64,000 nt of DNA from Lusitaniella coriacea LEGE 07157 (GTDB lineage: Bacteria > Cyanobacteriota > Cyanobacteriia > Cyanobacteriales > Spirulinaceae): positions 62,001 through 126,000 of the forward strand of contig NZ_JADEWZ010000014.1 of NCBI RefSeq assembly GCF_015207425.1, given 5' to 3'. Under the pieces are notes generated by a model. It did not search any database. It saw nothing but the letters and a program-made list of their open reading frames with translations, and was not told where the DNA came from. The position numbers were made by a program, and so were the translations under genes. This document shows, one piece after another, positions 1 through 10,066 of the stretch (its first letter is position 1; the number at the start of each line of letters is the position of its first letter).

Positions 1-251
1 AATTCGAGAACGTTTACCTCCCGAATCTCTTTAATCGCCGAAATAATCTCATCCGCGTGTTCGCTACTCGACGCATCCACCGTCACTTCGCGCAGGGAAA
101 CCTTGCGGGTTTGTTCGAGGAGTTTAATATCACCCAAATTACCACCACATTGCGCGATCGCGTTCGTTACTCGCGCCAGCATTCCCGCCTGATTGGGAAC
201 TTCCAAACGAATACTTAAACTAAAGCTAGGATTAGGAGTAAGGTTGACCAT
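1..251 (-). CDS. NAD(P)-dependent malic enzyme, N-terminal ACT domain (partial)
   Basis: The first 83 codons of a minus-strand gene that runs off the left edge. Translation begins MVNLTPNPSFSLSIRLEVPN and continues as an ACT domain (ligand-binding βαββαβ fold) with the typical 'GMLARVTNAIAQCGGNLGDI' stretch. This start is characteristic of cyanobacterial malic enzymes, which carry an N-terminal ACT domain before the catalytic domains and decarboxylate malate to pyruvate. The catalytic part is outside the window, so the enzyme name rests on recalled family resemblance of the N-terminus. Other ACT-domain proteins are possible. The ATG is at 249-251, and the plus-strand kinase gene on the other side of the intergenic region is divergent from it. 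Confidence 0.7.
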   Translation of the reverse strand, partial: MVNLTPNPSFSLSIRLEVPNQAGMLARVTNAIAQCGGNLGDIKLLEQTRKVSLREVTVDASSSEHADEIISAIKEIREVNVLE

Positions 252-303
252 CTATTTCTGGATTATTGGATTGTTCTTGTCACCACTGTATTTGACTCAT
301 GAA

Positions 304-433
304 TTACGCTTAATGCGGATTAGGAGCTTCAAACCCACATTCTACTGTATCTATTCTCCCCTCTCCCAAAGTTGGGAGAGGGGCTGGGGGTGAGGGCTTT
401 CAAGGCTTCGGGGTAATATACATCAGACGTGAA
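304..433. repeat. MITE-like element, family A, copy 1 (diverged)
   Basis: Begins TTACGCTTAATGCGGATTAG and ends CATCAGACGTGAA. Two better-conserved relatives lie at 30117-30242 and 54340-54444. The ends are imperfect inverted repeats of about 14 bp. The middle holds a filler hairpin (CCCTCTCCCAAAGTTGGGAG...) not shared with the other copies. No open reading frame of note, so a non-autonomous element is inferred. Confidence 0.5.
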
Positions 434-525
434 TTATATGGCACGGGTTGACGGAGAGAGACATAGAAAGGGGATGGATTAAGACGACTCTGAGTACGGA
501 ACAAAAGCTGTAGCGAGTCGCATGG

Positions 526-615
526 GTAGGTTGGGTAGAATGAAATGAAACCCAACATTTGCGAGACTTCCACCTAACTTTGTTGGGTTTCGCGCTTCGC
601 TCAACGCCAACCTAC
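526..615. repeat. Palindromic dispersed element (GTAGGTTGGG type)
   Basis: A 90-bp element. The left end GTAGGTTGGG (526-535) is mirrored by CCAACCTAC at 607-615. The inner segments GAAACCCAACA and TGTTGGGTTTC also pair, so nearly the whole element can fold into one long hairpin. The right arm includes GCGCTTCGCTCAACG. I recall similar GTAGGTTGGG/GAGCGAAGCG palindromes as common in cyanobacterial intergenic DNA. Confidence 0.6.
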
Positions 616-713
616 AAAAAAATGAGGTTTGAAGAGCGCTGCTTTACTCCCTACGTTCTTGGCAGTTTGAGGAAACAACCCATTCCTAATTAAGCGAAAT
701 TTGGAACTCTATC

Positions 714-2444
714 ATGCTGAAATCCCAACAGGTTGTACAAAATCGCTATCGCCTCCAACAGCAACTCAGCGAAAATCCTACGCGACAAACTTGGCTAGCG
801 GAAGATATCGAATCCGAACAGCAGGTTATTGTTAAACTTCTCCCCTTCAGTCCCCAAACCCAATGGCAAGAAATTAAACTCTTCGAGCGAGAAGCGCAGG
901 TTCTTAAACACATCTCGCGTCCCCAAATTCCCCACTACCTCGATTACTTTTCTATTGAAAAAGAAGAAGGCGGCGGTTTGCCTTGGTTTGCTCTGGTTCA
1001 AGAATATATTCCCGGAAAATCTCTACAGCAATTACTCAAAGAAGATAAATCTTTTACAGAAGCAGAAGCAAAAGACATTGCCCGACAACTCCTTGCAATC
1101 CTCATCGATTTGCACGAATTGAGTCCTCCCATTCTGCACCGCGATATTAAACCCAGCAACCTAATTGCACTTTCCGGCGAAGTAGAGGATAGTCATCAGT
1201 CAAAAGTTGAGGGAACAGGGAACAGGGAACAGGGAATAGGGAACAGCAATCAGTTAATTGTTCAGGAAAATAGCGAACAGTCCTCACCCCGACATCTCAC
1301 CGCGTCTTCTACTCCCCCAGCTTCCTCCGCTCCCCCTGCTCCCCCAACCTCCCACTACCCATCAATCTACCTCGTAGACTTCGGTGCAGTTCAAGATCGC
1401 GCGAAAGCAGAAGGCGTAACCTTTACCGTGGTGGGAACGGGAGGATATTCGCCGCCAGAACAACTGTGGGGAAAAGCGGTTGCAGCAAGCGATTTATATG
1501 CCTTGGGTGCAACCTTGGTGCATTTGTTGACGGGAATTGCGCCGGGAGACTTGCCGCAACATAGAATGCGCTTGCAATTTCGCGATAAAGTCAGCCTTTC
1601 GCCGGAATTTGCCCGTTGGTTGGATAAACTACTCGATCCCGCAGTGGAAAAGCGCTTTACGCAGGCGAGACAGGCGTTGGAAGCATTGGAGGCGACAGAA
1701 AAGGTCAAAATTCTTGAAAAAGCTAGTTTTCTTCGCCTGGGGGGATTGGCGTTGATTCAATACGGCGTGGTGGGATTGTGCGCTTTGGCACTACCGCTTT
1801 TTGCCGCCTATCGCTATACCCATGAAGGAAAAATCAATGTGGGTTCAATGAATCGCGCTCAACAAGCGTATGTCATAGAAAAGAACGAGTTTACTGATTC
1901 GATTGAGGAGTTAGGAATTAGCGTCAAAGAGCAAACTGAAAATTACACCTATAATATTCAAAAAACGCCTTTATTTGTTTTTAATTATGCAATATCCCGT
2001 AAACCAGGATTGAATAATTATTTGGGAATAGTAGCGCTGATTCCTATGAATTCTCCGGCTGATGAACTGTTAACTGTTCCCATAACTTGCGAAGCAGAAC
2101 GACAGAAAGCGAGTTATCTTATCGATCCAAGAATCGCAAATGCTACAATCGAGTGTCCTCCAGGAACGATCGCGCTAAACGGATCGCAGGAGGGAATTAT
2201 CATTGAAAATGAAAACGGTAAACTGGCTTACAATGCCCTTGAATCCGCGATCGCGGGACAACTGGATAAAGCGCTAGAAACTGCTGAAACTATCACAAAT
2301 CAAGCACTTAAAGCAAGAACATTAGTCGCGATCGCGCCACACCTCAAAACACCGCAACAGCGCGATCGCGCAATGCAACTTGCTGAGACAATAAAAAAGG
2401 AAGAATCTCAAAAACGCGCGATCGATACGATTCAAAAGCGATAG
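714..2444 (+). CDS. Serine/threonine protein kinase fused to a type IV pilin-like (GH family) domain
   Basis: A 576-residue membrane-bound kinase. The N-terminal Hanks-type domain has the ATP-binding lysine at K41 (VIVKLL), HRDIKPSN at 142-149 and DFG at 222-224; the glycine-rich loop is degenerate. HRD and DFG are normally about 20 residues apart; here the gap is about 78 because of a Ser/Pro/Ala-rich insert encoded partly by five tandem GGGAACA-type heptamers. A membrane helix at about 343-365 (GLALIQYGVVGLCALALPLF) is followed by a segment resembling the cyanobacterial pilin-like G/H family (NRAQQAYVIEKNEFTDSIEE, about residues 380-510). That family normally sits on pseudopilin-like proteins, so a sensor domain outside the membrane is inferred. 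The ATG at 714 lacks a strong ribosome-binding site. Confidence 0.85.
   Translation: MLKSQQVVQNRYRLQQQLSENPTRQTWLAEDIESEQQVIVKLLPFSPQTQWQEIKLFEREAQVLKHISRPQIPHYLDYFSIEKEEGGGLPWFALVQEYIPGKSLQQLLKEDKSFTEAEAKDIARQLLAILIDLHELSPPILHRDIKPSNLIALSGEVEDSHQSKVEGTGNREQGIGNSNQLIVQENSEQSSPRHLTASSTPPASSAPPAPPTSHYPSIYLVDFGAVQDRAKAEGVTFTVVGTGGYSPPEQLWGKAVAASDLYALGATLVHLLTGIAPGDLPQHRMRLQFRDKVSLSPEFARWLDKLLDPAVEKRFTQARQALEALEATEKVKILEKASFLRLGGLALIQYGVVGLCALALPLFAAYRYTHEGKINVGSMNRAQQAYVIEKNEFTDSIEELGISVKEQTENYTYNIQKTPLFVFNYAISRKPGLNNYLGIVALIPMNSPADELLTVPITCEAERQKASYLIDPRIANATIECPPGTIALNGSQEGIIIENENGKLAYNALESAIAGQLDKALETAETITNQALKARTLVAIAPHLKTPQQRDRAMQLAETIKKEESQKRAIDTIQKR
1211..1245 (+). repeat. In-gene heptamer tandem repeat (GGGAACA x5)
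   Basis: Five consecutive 7-mers: GGGAACA three times, GGGAATA once, GGGAACA once. The unit matches the size class of cyanobacterial STRR repeats, normally intergenic, but lies inside the kinase gene between the HRD and DFG motifs. Because 7 is not a multiple of 3, copy-number changes other than multiples of three would break the kinase. Confidence 0.85.
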
Positions 2445-2447
2445 GAG

Positions 2448-3083
2448 TTACGAGGTTATCAGGTGTTGTTTCAAATCGCGAATGGCAGCACTGGTATTAC
2501 GTTGGTACGCAATTTCAACGCAGCGCGAAATTGCGCCATCTAGATCGAAATTGGGAAAATAAAAGCTTTGGGTTTGCAGGCGATAGCTTGTCCCTCGCAG
2601 TTCATAAATTAAGAGTTTCTGCTTCTTCAACAGCCACACTTCCGGAACCCGATAAGGGAGATAATCTTCCACGTCAGAATAACTGGTGACATCAATTTCG
2701 ATGACTAAATCTGGAGGCGGATCGTTTTGCCAATCAATTCGCTTTTTGCCCAATACTGCTTGCCAGTTGTTGATATAAAAGCAATAATCGGGTTCGATGC
2801 CACTTTATTCGGGTAAGGTCATGGTGACAGGTGTAAAGGCATCATATTCTCGCCCATCCGAATCTAGGATCGCTTTTACAATGTCAGCAATCAAGTTGAC
2901 ATCTTTTCCCTGTACGGGCAAAGGCGACATCAACAAAACTTCTCCATTGCGATATTTCAGACGAGGTATCGAACCGTCTCCTCGCCGCTCGTATAGATCC
3001 TGATAATCTTGCCATGTGGCAGGCAATCGCACGACAGAACCCGCAGGGAGTTGGATTTTTTCGGGTGAAACGAGGGCAAACAT
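2448..3083 (-). pseudogene. Uma2-family (PD-(D/E)XK) endonuclease gene broken by one in-frame stop
   Basis: The minus strand encodes a Uma2-like protein of about 211 codons starting MFALVSPEKIQLPAG at 3083, behind a good ribosome-binding site (GGGAGG, 7 nt before the ATG). The frame reads to ...TPVTMTLPE and then hits TAA at 2805-2807. In the same frame, with no indel, it continues SGIEPDYCFYINNWQAVLGK and on through DPPPDLVIEIDV to 2448. Uma2 proteins are widespread in cyanobacteria and of uncertain function. Single-nucleotide decay of a former sense codon (CAA is one candidate) is the simplest reading. The region just after LVIEIDV also looks atypical for the family, with no clear lysine in the usual K-x-x-x-Y place. 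Confidence 0.85.
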
Positions 3084-3270
3084 AACGGAACCTCCCTTTT
3101 GCAACCGCTCATTGCAATGATAACAAGGCGATCGCACGCGCGATCGCTCAATACCCAATAGAGAGAAATCTTAGCTTAGAAGAGTGGAATCTTGGCTTCT
3201 GAGCGAGGGTTTTCAATTTGTTAGATACAGTACCATAGCAATATAAAAAACTTCATAATTATTAGTATTT

Positions 3271-6200
3271 ATGTCAGCTCGCAACTTTGAACCAGAGCAG
3301 ATTCCACCTCATCGTAACAATAACTTCTTTATTGCTGGAATTGGCGCATCGGCAGGCGGACTGCGCGCTCTTGAAGAATTTTTTGAAAATATGCCCGTTG
3401 ATAGCGGCGCGGCATTTGTCGTCATCCAACATCTCTCCCCAGACTTCAAAAGTCTAATGAAAGAACTCTTGCAGCGACGCACGCGCATGGCAGTACATCG
3501 GGTGACAGATGGAATGATCGTTGAACCCAATTCTGTTTATCTCATTCCCCCGAAAAATAACTTAATTGTTGCCAATCGAAGACTGTGTTTGCTAGAACGC
3601 CAAGGGCGCGATCGTAAAGAATTAAACTTTCCCATTAATATCTTCTTTGAATCCCTCGCCCAGAACTACGCAGAACAAGCAATTGGGGTTGTTTTGTCGG
3701 GAACCGGAAGCGACGGAACCAATGGCTTGCGCGCCATCAACGAAGCAGGCGGAATTGTCATGGTACAAGATCCTGCTACGGCTGAATTTGATGGAATGCC
3801 CGAAACCGCGATCGCGACAGGAATTGCCGATCGAATTCTCTCTCCTCAAGCCCTCGCTCAAGCCATTGACCAACTCGCGCGATCGCCCTTAAATGCAGAA
3901 GGCTTGAAAGAAAACCAAGCCATGCAACTCGATGCCTACAAACTCCAGCGCATTACAAAGATTCTCGCTAAATACGAGGAAATTGACTTCTCCCATTACA
4001 AAACCAGCACCTTGAATCGGCGCATACATCGCCGTCGTTTGATTAGCCACTGTCAAACCCTCGAAGACTATACACGCTTACTTGAAGGCTCTCCAGAAGA
4101 GCGACGGATTCTGCACCGCGATCTGCTGGTGAGTGTCACCCACTTCTTCCGCAATCCCAAGGCATGGAAGTTTTTAGAAATAGAGGTGATTCCTCTTTTA
4201 ATCGAGCAAGCGCAGCCAAACGAAGAATTACGCTGTTGGGTAACTGCCTGTGCGACGGGGGAAGAAGCCTATTCCCTCGCAATTCTTATTGATGACGCGA
4301 TCGCGCGAGCCAACAAACCTTTATCCTTCAAAATCTTCGCCACCGACATCGATCGCCAAGCCTTGGAAAAATCCGCCAAAGGGATTTACCCCGAAACGAT
4401 TGCCAATGAGATCGATCCCGATCGCCTACAGCGCTATTTCATCCGAAAAGAGCAATCCTACCAAGTCGTTCGTCAATTGCGGAAAAAGTTGCTTTTTACG
4501 GCTCAAAATCTGACCAAAGATACGGGATTCATGCGCATGAATCTCGTGACTTGCCGGAACGTGTTGATTTATATGCAACCCAATCTACAGCAACAGGTTT
4601 TGCGCAACCTTCATTTTTCCCTGACCTCCAAAGGCATTCTATTTTTAGGAGAATCAGAAACTCTTGGAGCGCTTGAGGAAGAATTTCAAGTCTTAGAGCG
4701 AAAAGGAAAAATTTATCAGAAACGAAGAGACATTAGACTTCCTTTTTCCACCGAGAGATTTCAGCAAACCCCCCCCAAATCCCCACTGCAACCCATCCCT
4801 CAAGAAACTTCATCACCTCGCCTCGAACCCATGCTTGACAAAGCATTTAGCGGTTTTCTAATCGAGCGCAAGGCAACCTGTTTATTGGTCGATCGCGAAA
4901 ATCAACTTCTCTACATCTTTAATAATTCCCTGGAAGTTCTCAAATTTTCCACAGGCAGAACCACCAACGATCTCACCAAACTCGTACTTGCTCCCCTACA
5001 ACTTCCCCTGATAACCGCTTTGTATCGAGCGCAAAGAGAACGTTGCCCCATCACCTACACAGGGATTAAGCTCGATGAATCAGACGAAGGGAAGTATGTT
5101 AACCTCCAGGTCACTTATCACGAAATGAAAAAGTTGGTTGGGGATTTTTTCGCTGTTGTGATTCAGGAAGACGTACAATTCCAACCCTTAGAGAGAGAAC
5201 CGTTTCAAGTCGAAGAGGAAGTCCCTCAGCGCATTATGGAGTTGGAAGATCAACTCCAGCAAAACCGCCAGAATCTCCAAACAATTATTGAAGAACTAGA
5301 AACCACAAACGAGGAGTTACAAAGTACAAATGAAGAACTAACCGCCTCTAATGAAGAGTTACAAAGTACGAATGAGGAACTCCATTCGGTTAATGAAGAA
5401 TTGTACGCAGTTAATGCCGAATTTCAGGCAAAAATTGAAGAACTGACCGAACTCAACAATGATATTGATAATTTACTCCGCAGTACTGATATTGGTGTTA
5501 TTTTTCTCGATCGCGAACTAAAAATTCGCAAATTTACACCCACAGCCACCCTAGCAATCAATTTGGTGACATCCGATATCGATCGTCCTCTCGAACACAT
5601 CACCCAAAATTTTCACTGCTCGGATTTCCTTAAACTACTCAATACCGTACTCGATACGAAACGAGCAGTCGAGCGGAAAATCAAACTCACTCAGAATGGG
5701 TTGAATCTTTTGATGCGGGTGAATCCTTATTTGCAAGAAGATGGATACCTCGACGGCGTTGTTTTGATCTTTATCGATATTGATGAGATTGAGAGAACCC
5801 AAGAACAACTTCAGTCAGAAATTCGCGATCGCCAACAAGCAGAAGCTAAAATTATTCAGCTCAATCAAGAATTAGAAGAGAGAGTATGCCAGCGTACCGC
5901 AGAACTCGAAGCCGCCAACCACGCAACTCAAGAAAGTGAAGAACGCTTTCGCAATGCCTTCGAGCAAGCTGCTGTGGGAATTGCTCACGTTGCTCCCGAT
6001 GGAAAATGGCTTAGGGTCAACCGGAAACTCTGCGAGATCGTCGGTTACACCCAAGAAGAGCTAATAAGTTTAACATTCCAAGACCTTACCCATCCCGACG
6101 ACTTGGACGCAGATTTAGGTTATGTCCAACAAGTGCTTGTGGGGGAAATTCCAACCTACGATATGGATAAACGCTACATCCATAAAAATGGTGCGGTGGT

Positions 6201-7755
6201 TTGGATTCACTTAACCGTTTCTCTAGTTCGGGATACCCAAAGAGAGCCAAAATATTTCATCTCCGTTATTCAAGATGTTAGCAAACGCAAAGCCGCAGAA
6301 GCCCATTCTAAGGAAAGCGAACTACGCTTCCGGCAGCTAGCAGATACCGCTCCAGTATTCATCTGGATGTCAGACACAGAGAAACATCGCACCTATTTCA
6401 ATCAACCTTGGCTCGATTTCACCGGACAATCCTTAGAAGATGTATTGGGGGAGGGATGGTTACACAACATACACCCCGACGATCGCCAACGCTGTCAAGA
6501 AACCTATGAATCGAACTTTGACGCACGCCAACCCTTTGAAATCGAATATCGCCTTCAGCGTTGGAATGGGGCCTATCGTTGGCTGTTAGATCGCGGTATC
6601 CCTCGGTTCAACCCCAACGAAAACTTTCTCGGCTACATTGGCTCTTGTTTGGATATTACTGAAATTAAAACAGTACGGGAAAAACTTCAATACGCCAATC
6701 AAGCAAAAAGTACTTTTATTGCCAACATGAACCACGAGTTGAGAACGCCTTTAAATGCAATTTTAGGTTCCGCTCATATCCTGCAAAATGATTCGCAACT
6801 CACAGAAAGCCAGCGCAATGGAATCAATTTGATTCATCAGTCCGGTCAACATTTGCAGACCTTAATTAACGATATTCTCTACCTCGCTAAGATTGAATCG
6901 GGAAAGTTAAAGTTAGAGTTGCACGATTTTCAATTTTCCTCATTTTTGGATGACTTAGTGGCGATCGTTCGCGTTCGTGCCGAAAACCAAGGAATTACCC
7001 TGAATTATTGTCCTCTTTCTTCTCTGCCAAATGTAACCCACAGTAGTGAAATTCGCTTGCGACAGGTGCTACTCAATTTACTGAGCAATGCAATTAAATT
7101 CACCTCGAAAGGGAGTGTAACTTTTACAGTTGGCTATGTTCGATATTTTGAATCCAACCCAATCGAAAATTCACCTCAAACTCAAGACAAGATTCGCTTT
7201 CAAATTGAAGATGAGGGAATTGGCATTCCTGCGGATAAATTAGCGAATATTTTTCTGCCCTTCGAACAATTACAAGATAGCCAATCTCTTAATGAGGGAA
7301 CCGGACTCGGCTTAACCATTAGCCGAAATATTCTGCAACAGATGGGCAGCCAAATCAAGGTTGAAAGTGTTGTGGGCAAAGGGAGTTTTTTTTGGTTTGA
7401 CTTAGATTTGCCAGAGGTGAAATCGAGGGCGCGTACTGCCCAGCAGATTCCCAAGGAGTCGTCCCGATCTCTAGATAATTCCCTTCTTGTTGATACTGCT
7501 GTTGAGGAAGTCGAAGAAAAACCCCTAGAGGAACGTGCTTCAAAAACCTTGTTTGAGGCTACGCCACCGCAACAAGAACTCAAACATTTATTAGACCTTG
7601 TAACCAAAGGAGATATTCGAGCGAGTTTGACCCTTGTGGCAGAATGGGAAAAAGACAATTCAGCAGGGTTGCCGTTTATCCAAAAATTGCGTTCCCTCGC
7701 TGAGAGTTTTCAGCTCGATCGACTCCAAAAATTGATTCAAACGTACATTAAATAA
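3271..7755 (+). CDS. CheB/CheR/PAS sensor histidine kinase fusion protein
   Basis: A 1494-residue signalling protein. Order: CheB methylesterase (about 20-205; catalytic S27, H54 and D148 in GASAGG, IQHLS and GTGSDGTNG); CheR methyltransferase (about 225-490, with [11 protein letters not shown] and the CRNVLIYM motif); a coiled coil of near-repeats ([20 protein letters not shown]); three PAS-type domains; a HisKA domain with phospho-acceptor H1155 ([15 protein letters not shown]); and an HATPase domain ([22 protein letters not shown]). The last roughly 90 residues form a small helical tail seen on many cyanobacterial hybrid kinases; no receiver domain is present. No chemoreceptor or cognate regulator gene adjoins it, so the signal and partner are unknown. 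The N-terminal methylation enzymes may act on partner or own domains, as proposed for this fusion class. Confidence 0.93.
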   Translation: MSARNFEPEQIPPHRNNNFFIAGIGASAGGLRALEEFFENMPVDSGAAFVVIQHLSPDFKSLMKELLQRRTRMAVHRVTDGMIVEPNSVYLIPPKNNLIVANRRLCLLERQGRDRKELNFPINIFFESLAQNYAEQAIGVVLSGTGSDGTNGLRAINEAGGIVMVQDPATAEFDGMPETAIATGIADRILSPQALAQAIDQLARSPLNAEGLKENQAMQLDAYKLQRITKILAKYEEIDFSHYKTSTLNRRIHRRRLISHCQTLEDYTRLLEGSPEERRILHRDLLVSVTHFFRNPKAWKFLEIEVIPLLIEQAQPNEELRCWVTACATGEEAYSLAILIDDAIARANKPLSFKIFATDIDRQALEKSAKGIYPETIANEIDPDRLQRYFIRKEQSYQVVRQLRKKLLFTAQNLTKDTGFMRMNLVTCRNVLIYMQPNLQQQVLRNLHFSLTSKGILFLGESETLGALEEEFQVLERKGKIYQKRRDIRLPFSTERFQQTPPKSPLQPIPQETSSPRLEPMLDKAFSGFLIERKATCLLVDRENQLLYIFNNSLEVLKFSTGRTTNDLTKLVLAPLQLPLITALYRAQRERCPITYTGIKLDESDEGKYVNLQVTYHEMKKLVGDFFAVVIQEDVQFQPLEREPFQVEEEVPQRIMELEDQLQQNRQNLQTIIEELETTNEELQSTNEELTASNEELQSTNEELHSVNEELYAVNAEFQAKIEELTELNNDIDNLLRSTDIGVIFLDRELKIRKFTPTATLAINLVTSDIDRPLEHITQNFHCSDFLKLLNTVLDTKRAVERKIKLTQNGLNLLMRVNPYLQEDGYLDGVVLIFIDIDEIERTQEQLQSEIRDRQQAEAKIIQLNQELEERVCQRTAELEAANHATQESEERFRNAFEQAAVGIAHVAPDGKWLRVNRKLCEIVGYTQEELISLTFQDLTHPDDLDADLGYVQQVLVGEIPTYDMDKRYIHKNGAVVWIHLTVSLVRDTQREPKYFISVIQDVSKRKAAEAHSKESELRFRQLADTAPVFIWMSDTEKHRTYFNQPWLDFTGQSLEDVLGEGWLHNIHPDDRQRCQETYESNFDARQPFEIEYRLQRWNGAYRWLLDRGIPRFNPNENFLGYIGSCLDITEIKTVREKLQYANQAKSTFIANMNHELRTPLNAILGSAHILQNDSQLTESQRNGINLIHQSGQHLQTLINDILYLAKIESGKLKLELHDFQFSSFLDDLVAIVRVRAENQGITLNYCPLSSLPNVTHSSEIRLRQVLLNLLSNAIKFTSKGSVTFTVGYVRYFESNPIENSPQTQDKIRFQIEDEGIGIPADKLANIFLPFEQLQDSQSLNEGTGLGLTISRNILQQMGSQIKVESVVGKGSFFWFDLDLPEVKSRARTAQQIPKESSRSLDNSLLVDTAVEEVEEKPLEERASKTLFEATPPQQELKHLLDLVTKGDIRASLTLVAEWEKDNSAGLPFIQKLRSLAESFQLDRLQKLIQTYIK

Positions 7756-7789
7756 TAATTGCAAGTGTCTAAGCTAAAACATATCTAAT

Positions 7790-7808
7790 TAAATGCATAG
7801 AAGCTTAT
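7790..7808 (-). repeat. Dispersed 'AAGCTKCTATGCAYTTAA' motif, copy 1
   Basis: On the minus strand reads ATAAGCTTCTATGCATTTAA. Related copies lie at 42939-42957 and 60360-60380. All three sit within 45 bp downstream of the stop codon of a minus-strand gene, in the same orientation. Possible 3'-end or RNA-processing element; the function is inferred only from position. Confidence 0.4.
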
Positions 7809-7842
7809 TTTGTGGGGACGCGATCGCGCAAAGAGAAATTTC

Positions 7843-8712
7843 CTAGCGAAGAAAACCCTCAGAACGAATCGGGCGACCATTTTGAAAGACCACTACCCCC
7901 CTCGAATTCACATAGTAGGAAAAACTACCATTATCCGCACGATAGCGATCGCGCACGAGATGACGCGCCTGAAGCCAAACAAAATCCGCAGGATTGGTTT
8001 TAGACTGTCCGAAATAGAAGACTCGATCCCCCACTTGACAAACATTGACGCGAAACCTCGACGTTTCCCCCGCAATGAGGGGTTGCGCGTCGCAAGCAGT
8101 TGGGGTTTGAACGACGGGAAATTCTTGAAAACGGATTGTATTTGCTGAAATTGTCTCTGATTCCGGCGCGGCAGCAACGGTTCGCGGCGAGGGAATTTTC
8201 CCCCTAACAAGGGGAGGAAGCACCGCAAAGGGATCGACCCAGCGCCCTCGAATACTACCCTGCCGGACTTCAAAATGGAGGTGAGGCCCGGTGCTATTGC
8301 CCGTGCTGCCCATGAGCGCGATCGTTTGACCCTTGGCGACCTTTTGACCTTCTCTGACCCACAGACGCGACCCGTGACCGTAGATCGTGTAAGTCCCGTC
8401 GGCGTGTTTGAGTTTGATGGCGTTTCCCAACCCAAAGGCATCCCACCCAGAAAAAACGACTTCGCCTGCTTTAGCGGCGCGAATGGGCGTTCCCAGCGAT
8501 CCGGCAATATCAATGCCCAAATGTGTCGAACTGAACCCTTGGGTAATTGTCCCCTGGGTGGGCCAACTTGGCGTGTCAATTTCTGTGGGATGGATGCGTG
8601 CAATTGTTTCGGGGGAAGAATGTTGGGCAGAAACCGCGCCACCCACCCACGGCGAACAAAATGCGGTTACGAAGCCTAGGATGAGGAATCGAGAGAGAGT
8701 CGATTGTTTCAT
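7843..8712 (-). CDS. M23 (LytM/lysostaphin-type) metallopeptidase, exported
   Basis: A 289-residue protein starting MKQSTLSRFLILGFVTAFCS at 8712, a clear signal peptide; a longer frame to 8814 adds non-conserved residues and is not used. The LytM domain follows: the zinc ligands are visible in HLGID (H-x3-D) and in HLHFEV, with the GSTGNSTGPHLHFEV block. Such enzymes cut peptide cross-links in the cell wall, or regulate amidases if degenerate; here both metal motifs look intact. About 110 residues after the domain are Pro/Ala-rich and then form a β-rich tail (VGDRVFYFGQSKTNPADFVW) that I do not recognise. It is convergent with the CheB/CheR kinase gene. Confidence 0.9.
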   Translation of the reverse strand: MKQSTLSRFLILGFVTAFCSPWVGGAVSAQHSSPETIARIHPTEIDTPSWPTQGTITQGFSSTHLGIDIAGSLGTPIRAAKAGEVVFSGWDAFGLGNAIKLKHADGTYTIYGHGSRLWVREGQKVAKGQTIALMGSTGNSTGPHLHFEVRQGSIRGRWVDPFAVLPPLVRGKIPSPRTVAAAPESETISANTIRFQEFPVVQTPTACDAQPLIAGETSRFRVNVCQVGDRVFYFGQSKTNPADFVWLQARHLVRDRYRADNGSFSYYVNSRGVVVFQNGRPIRSEGFLR

Positions 8713-8942
8713 GAAATTATTCCAACTGCAATAAATAGCCCTGAAGCGGTTTTCTTTGTTGCTTCCTTTCAACTTGGCGCAGCCTGCATCCGGATATCTT
8801 TTCCGCGATTCCATAGAAAACTACCGACCGCAGCACACGCCGTTAAATGGTTAGGGATAATTTCAGTAGATGGAAAAAATACTCTATCTGTTCCCCATTC
8901 TTTTATTCAGAATTCAGGTTGAAATCCTACGTGAGTCAGCCC

Positions 8943-9338
8943 CTAATCATCCCCTTCTACCTGAGCGCGATATTCATCCGCCGTCAGAACATTCTCTAAA
9001 TCCCCGTCGGGATCGTCAATGCGCACCTTCAATAACCAACCGTCGCCGTAGGGATCGTCAGCAATGAGTTCGGGGGATTCAAGCATGGCTTCATTGCGTT
9101 CGATGGTCGTTCCTGAAATTGGGGCGTTTAATTCTTCAACGGCTTTGACGGATTCAATCGTGCCAAACCCTTCTCCTGCTTGCAGTTCGTCCCCATCATT
9201 GGGTAATTCAAGGAAGACGATATCTCCCAGTTGATCGACAGCAAAGGCGCTAATACCAATGGTTGCGATTTCGCCATCTAAGCGCACGTATTCATGGCTA
9301 TCGAGATATTTTAAATCTTCAGGATATTCCAACTCCAT
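8943..9338 (-). CDS. gcvH: Glycine cleavage system H protein
   Basis: A 131-residue lipoyl carrier of the glycine cleavage complex, which moves the aminomethyl group between the P and T proteins; in cyanobacteria it also serves photorespiratory glycine turnover. The lipoylated lysine is K65 in [15 protein letters not shown], and the domain spans the whole protein. The start [12 protein letters not shown] (ATG at 9336-9338) is chosen because GAGG lies 7 nt upstream; the frame stays open to 9362 but those residues are not family-like. gcvP and gcvT are not in the window. The C-terminus is unusually acidic. Confidence 0.93.
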   Translation of the reverse strand: MELEYPEDLKYLDSHEYVRLDGEIATIGISAFAVDQLGDIVFLELPNDGDELQAGEGFGTIESVKAVEELNAPISGTTIERNEAMLESPELIADDPYGDGWLLKVRIDDPDGDLENVLTADEYRAQVEGDD

Positions 9339-9393
9339 CTCAAGTCCTCTATACTCTTGCAATCTGTGTGGGTTTTTCTGTTTTGGTCATCAT

Positions 9394-9412
9394 AACCCCT
9401 ATCGAAGGGGTT
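9394..9412. other. Short hairpin in gcvH leader
   Basis: AACCCC and GGGGTT flank a 7-nt loop (CTATCGA region). On the minus strand it lies about 55 nt before the gcvH start. It vaguely resembles the stem of a cyanobacterial CRISPR repeat but is single-copy with no spacer array, so no function is assigned. Confidence 0.35.
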
Positions 9413-9860
9413 GAGACGATCTGGGGCGTTTTTCTTGCGTTGCGAAGCGAACCTTTATGGGATGGCGGGTTCGAGTAAATGCTGACGGATTCCCCAATTC
9501 CAAAAATCCGGATCGATTGAAAATTTGGCGATTAACAAAAAATTTAATGTTAGAGGGAGCGTTAATCTAAAGCGATCGCGCCCAAGAAAAAGACTCAATA
9601 TTTTTTCAGGTCATTGTGAAAATCTGATGAAAATTGCTAAACTCAATGACTACATTAGACAAAAATGCGATGGGTTTGAAAAGCGGGCGCGCGATCGCGT
9701 AATTCTTGAAAGCTCTGTCTAACGAATCAGGATAAACACTCCATTATTGCAGAAAAAGCAATCCCATCTCTCTTTTTACGACATTAAGAATTGATAAGAC
9801 TCTTCCACAGAAGCTATATCATAAAGTTTTGGTAAGGAAAAGACTTCGTTAGTAGAAAAT

Positions 9861-9874
9861 GTAATTAAAGATAC
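9861..9874 (+). promoter_or_regulatory. Probable NtcA binding site (GTA-N8-TAC)
   Basis: The sequence GTAATTAAAGATAC is an exact match to the NtcA consensus GTA-N8-TAC. It lies about 200 bp before the ammonium transporter start in AT-rich DNA. NtcA activates amt genes under nitrogen limitation in other cyanobacteria, so site and gene agree. A -10 box of the TAN3T type at the canonical spacing of about 22 nt is not clear; the nearest candidate is TATCAAT at 9905, slightly far. Confidence 0.6.
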
Positions 9875-10066
9875 AGAAAAAGATAGGCAAAAAATACAAG
9901 AATTTATCAATTTATTATGTCATTCCGAAATGGGATGTCAAAATAATTACTCCCAACCCATCGTCTATTTTTCGATTTTGAAAACTAGATTTGGGTTAGC
10001 CCAATCGAGGAGTATGTCAATCACCTTCGATTGTTTTCCCATACGTCACCAACAAGTCTCGTGAAG

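Larger units (their letters stand above)
252..713. other. Intergenic region with two MITE-like elements
   Basis: A 462-bp divergent gap between the malic enzyme and kinase genes. It holds two palindromic repeats, listed separately at 304-433 and 526-615. A 66-codon open frame at 193-393 is not credible because it overlaps the malic enzyme start and the repeat. No convincing promoter motif was identified. Confidence 0.6.
9339..10066. other. Divergent intergenic region between gcvH and amt
   Basis: About 730 bp. It contains a hairpin at 9394-9412 (AACCCC/GGGGTT) in the presumed gcvH 5' leader and a probable NtcA site at 9861-9874. The open frame at 9525-9722 has no ribosome-binding site or homology that I recognise and is not called. 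The part from about 9730 to 9960 is AT-rich, as expected for promoter DNA. Confidence 0.55.

Noticed and set aside
7908-8642. 244-residue ORF overlapping the M23 peptidase in another frame
   Set aside because: The peptidase has intact metal motifs; the second frame has no recognisable family.
9394-9412. CRISPR-like repeat stem
   Set aside because: Single copy without spacers or cas genes; the palindrome alone is too short.
9525-9722. 65-residue ORF before amt
   Set aside because: No ribosome-binding site, no conserved pattern, and it overlaps HIP1-rich promoter DNA.
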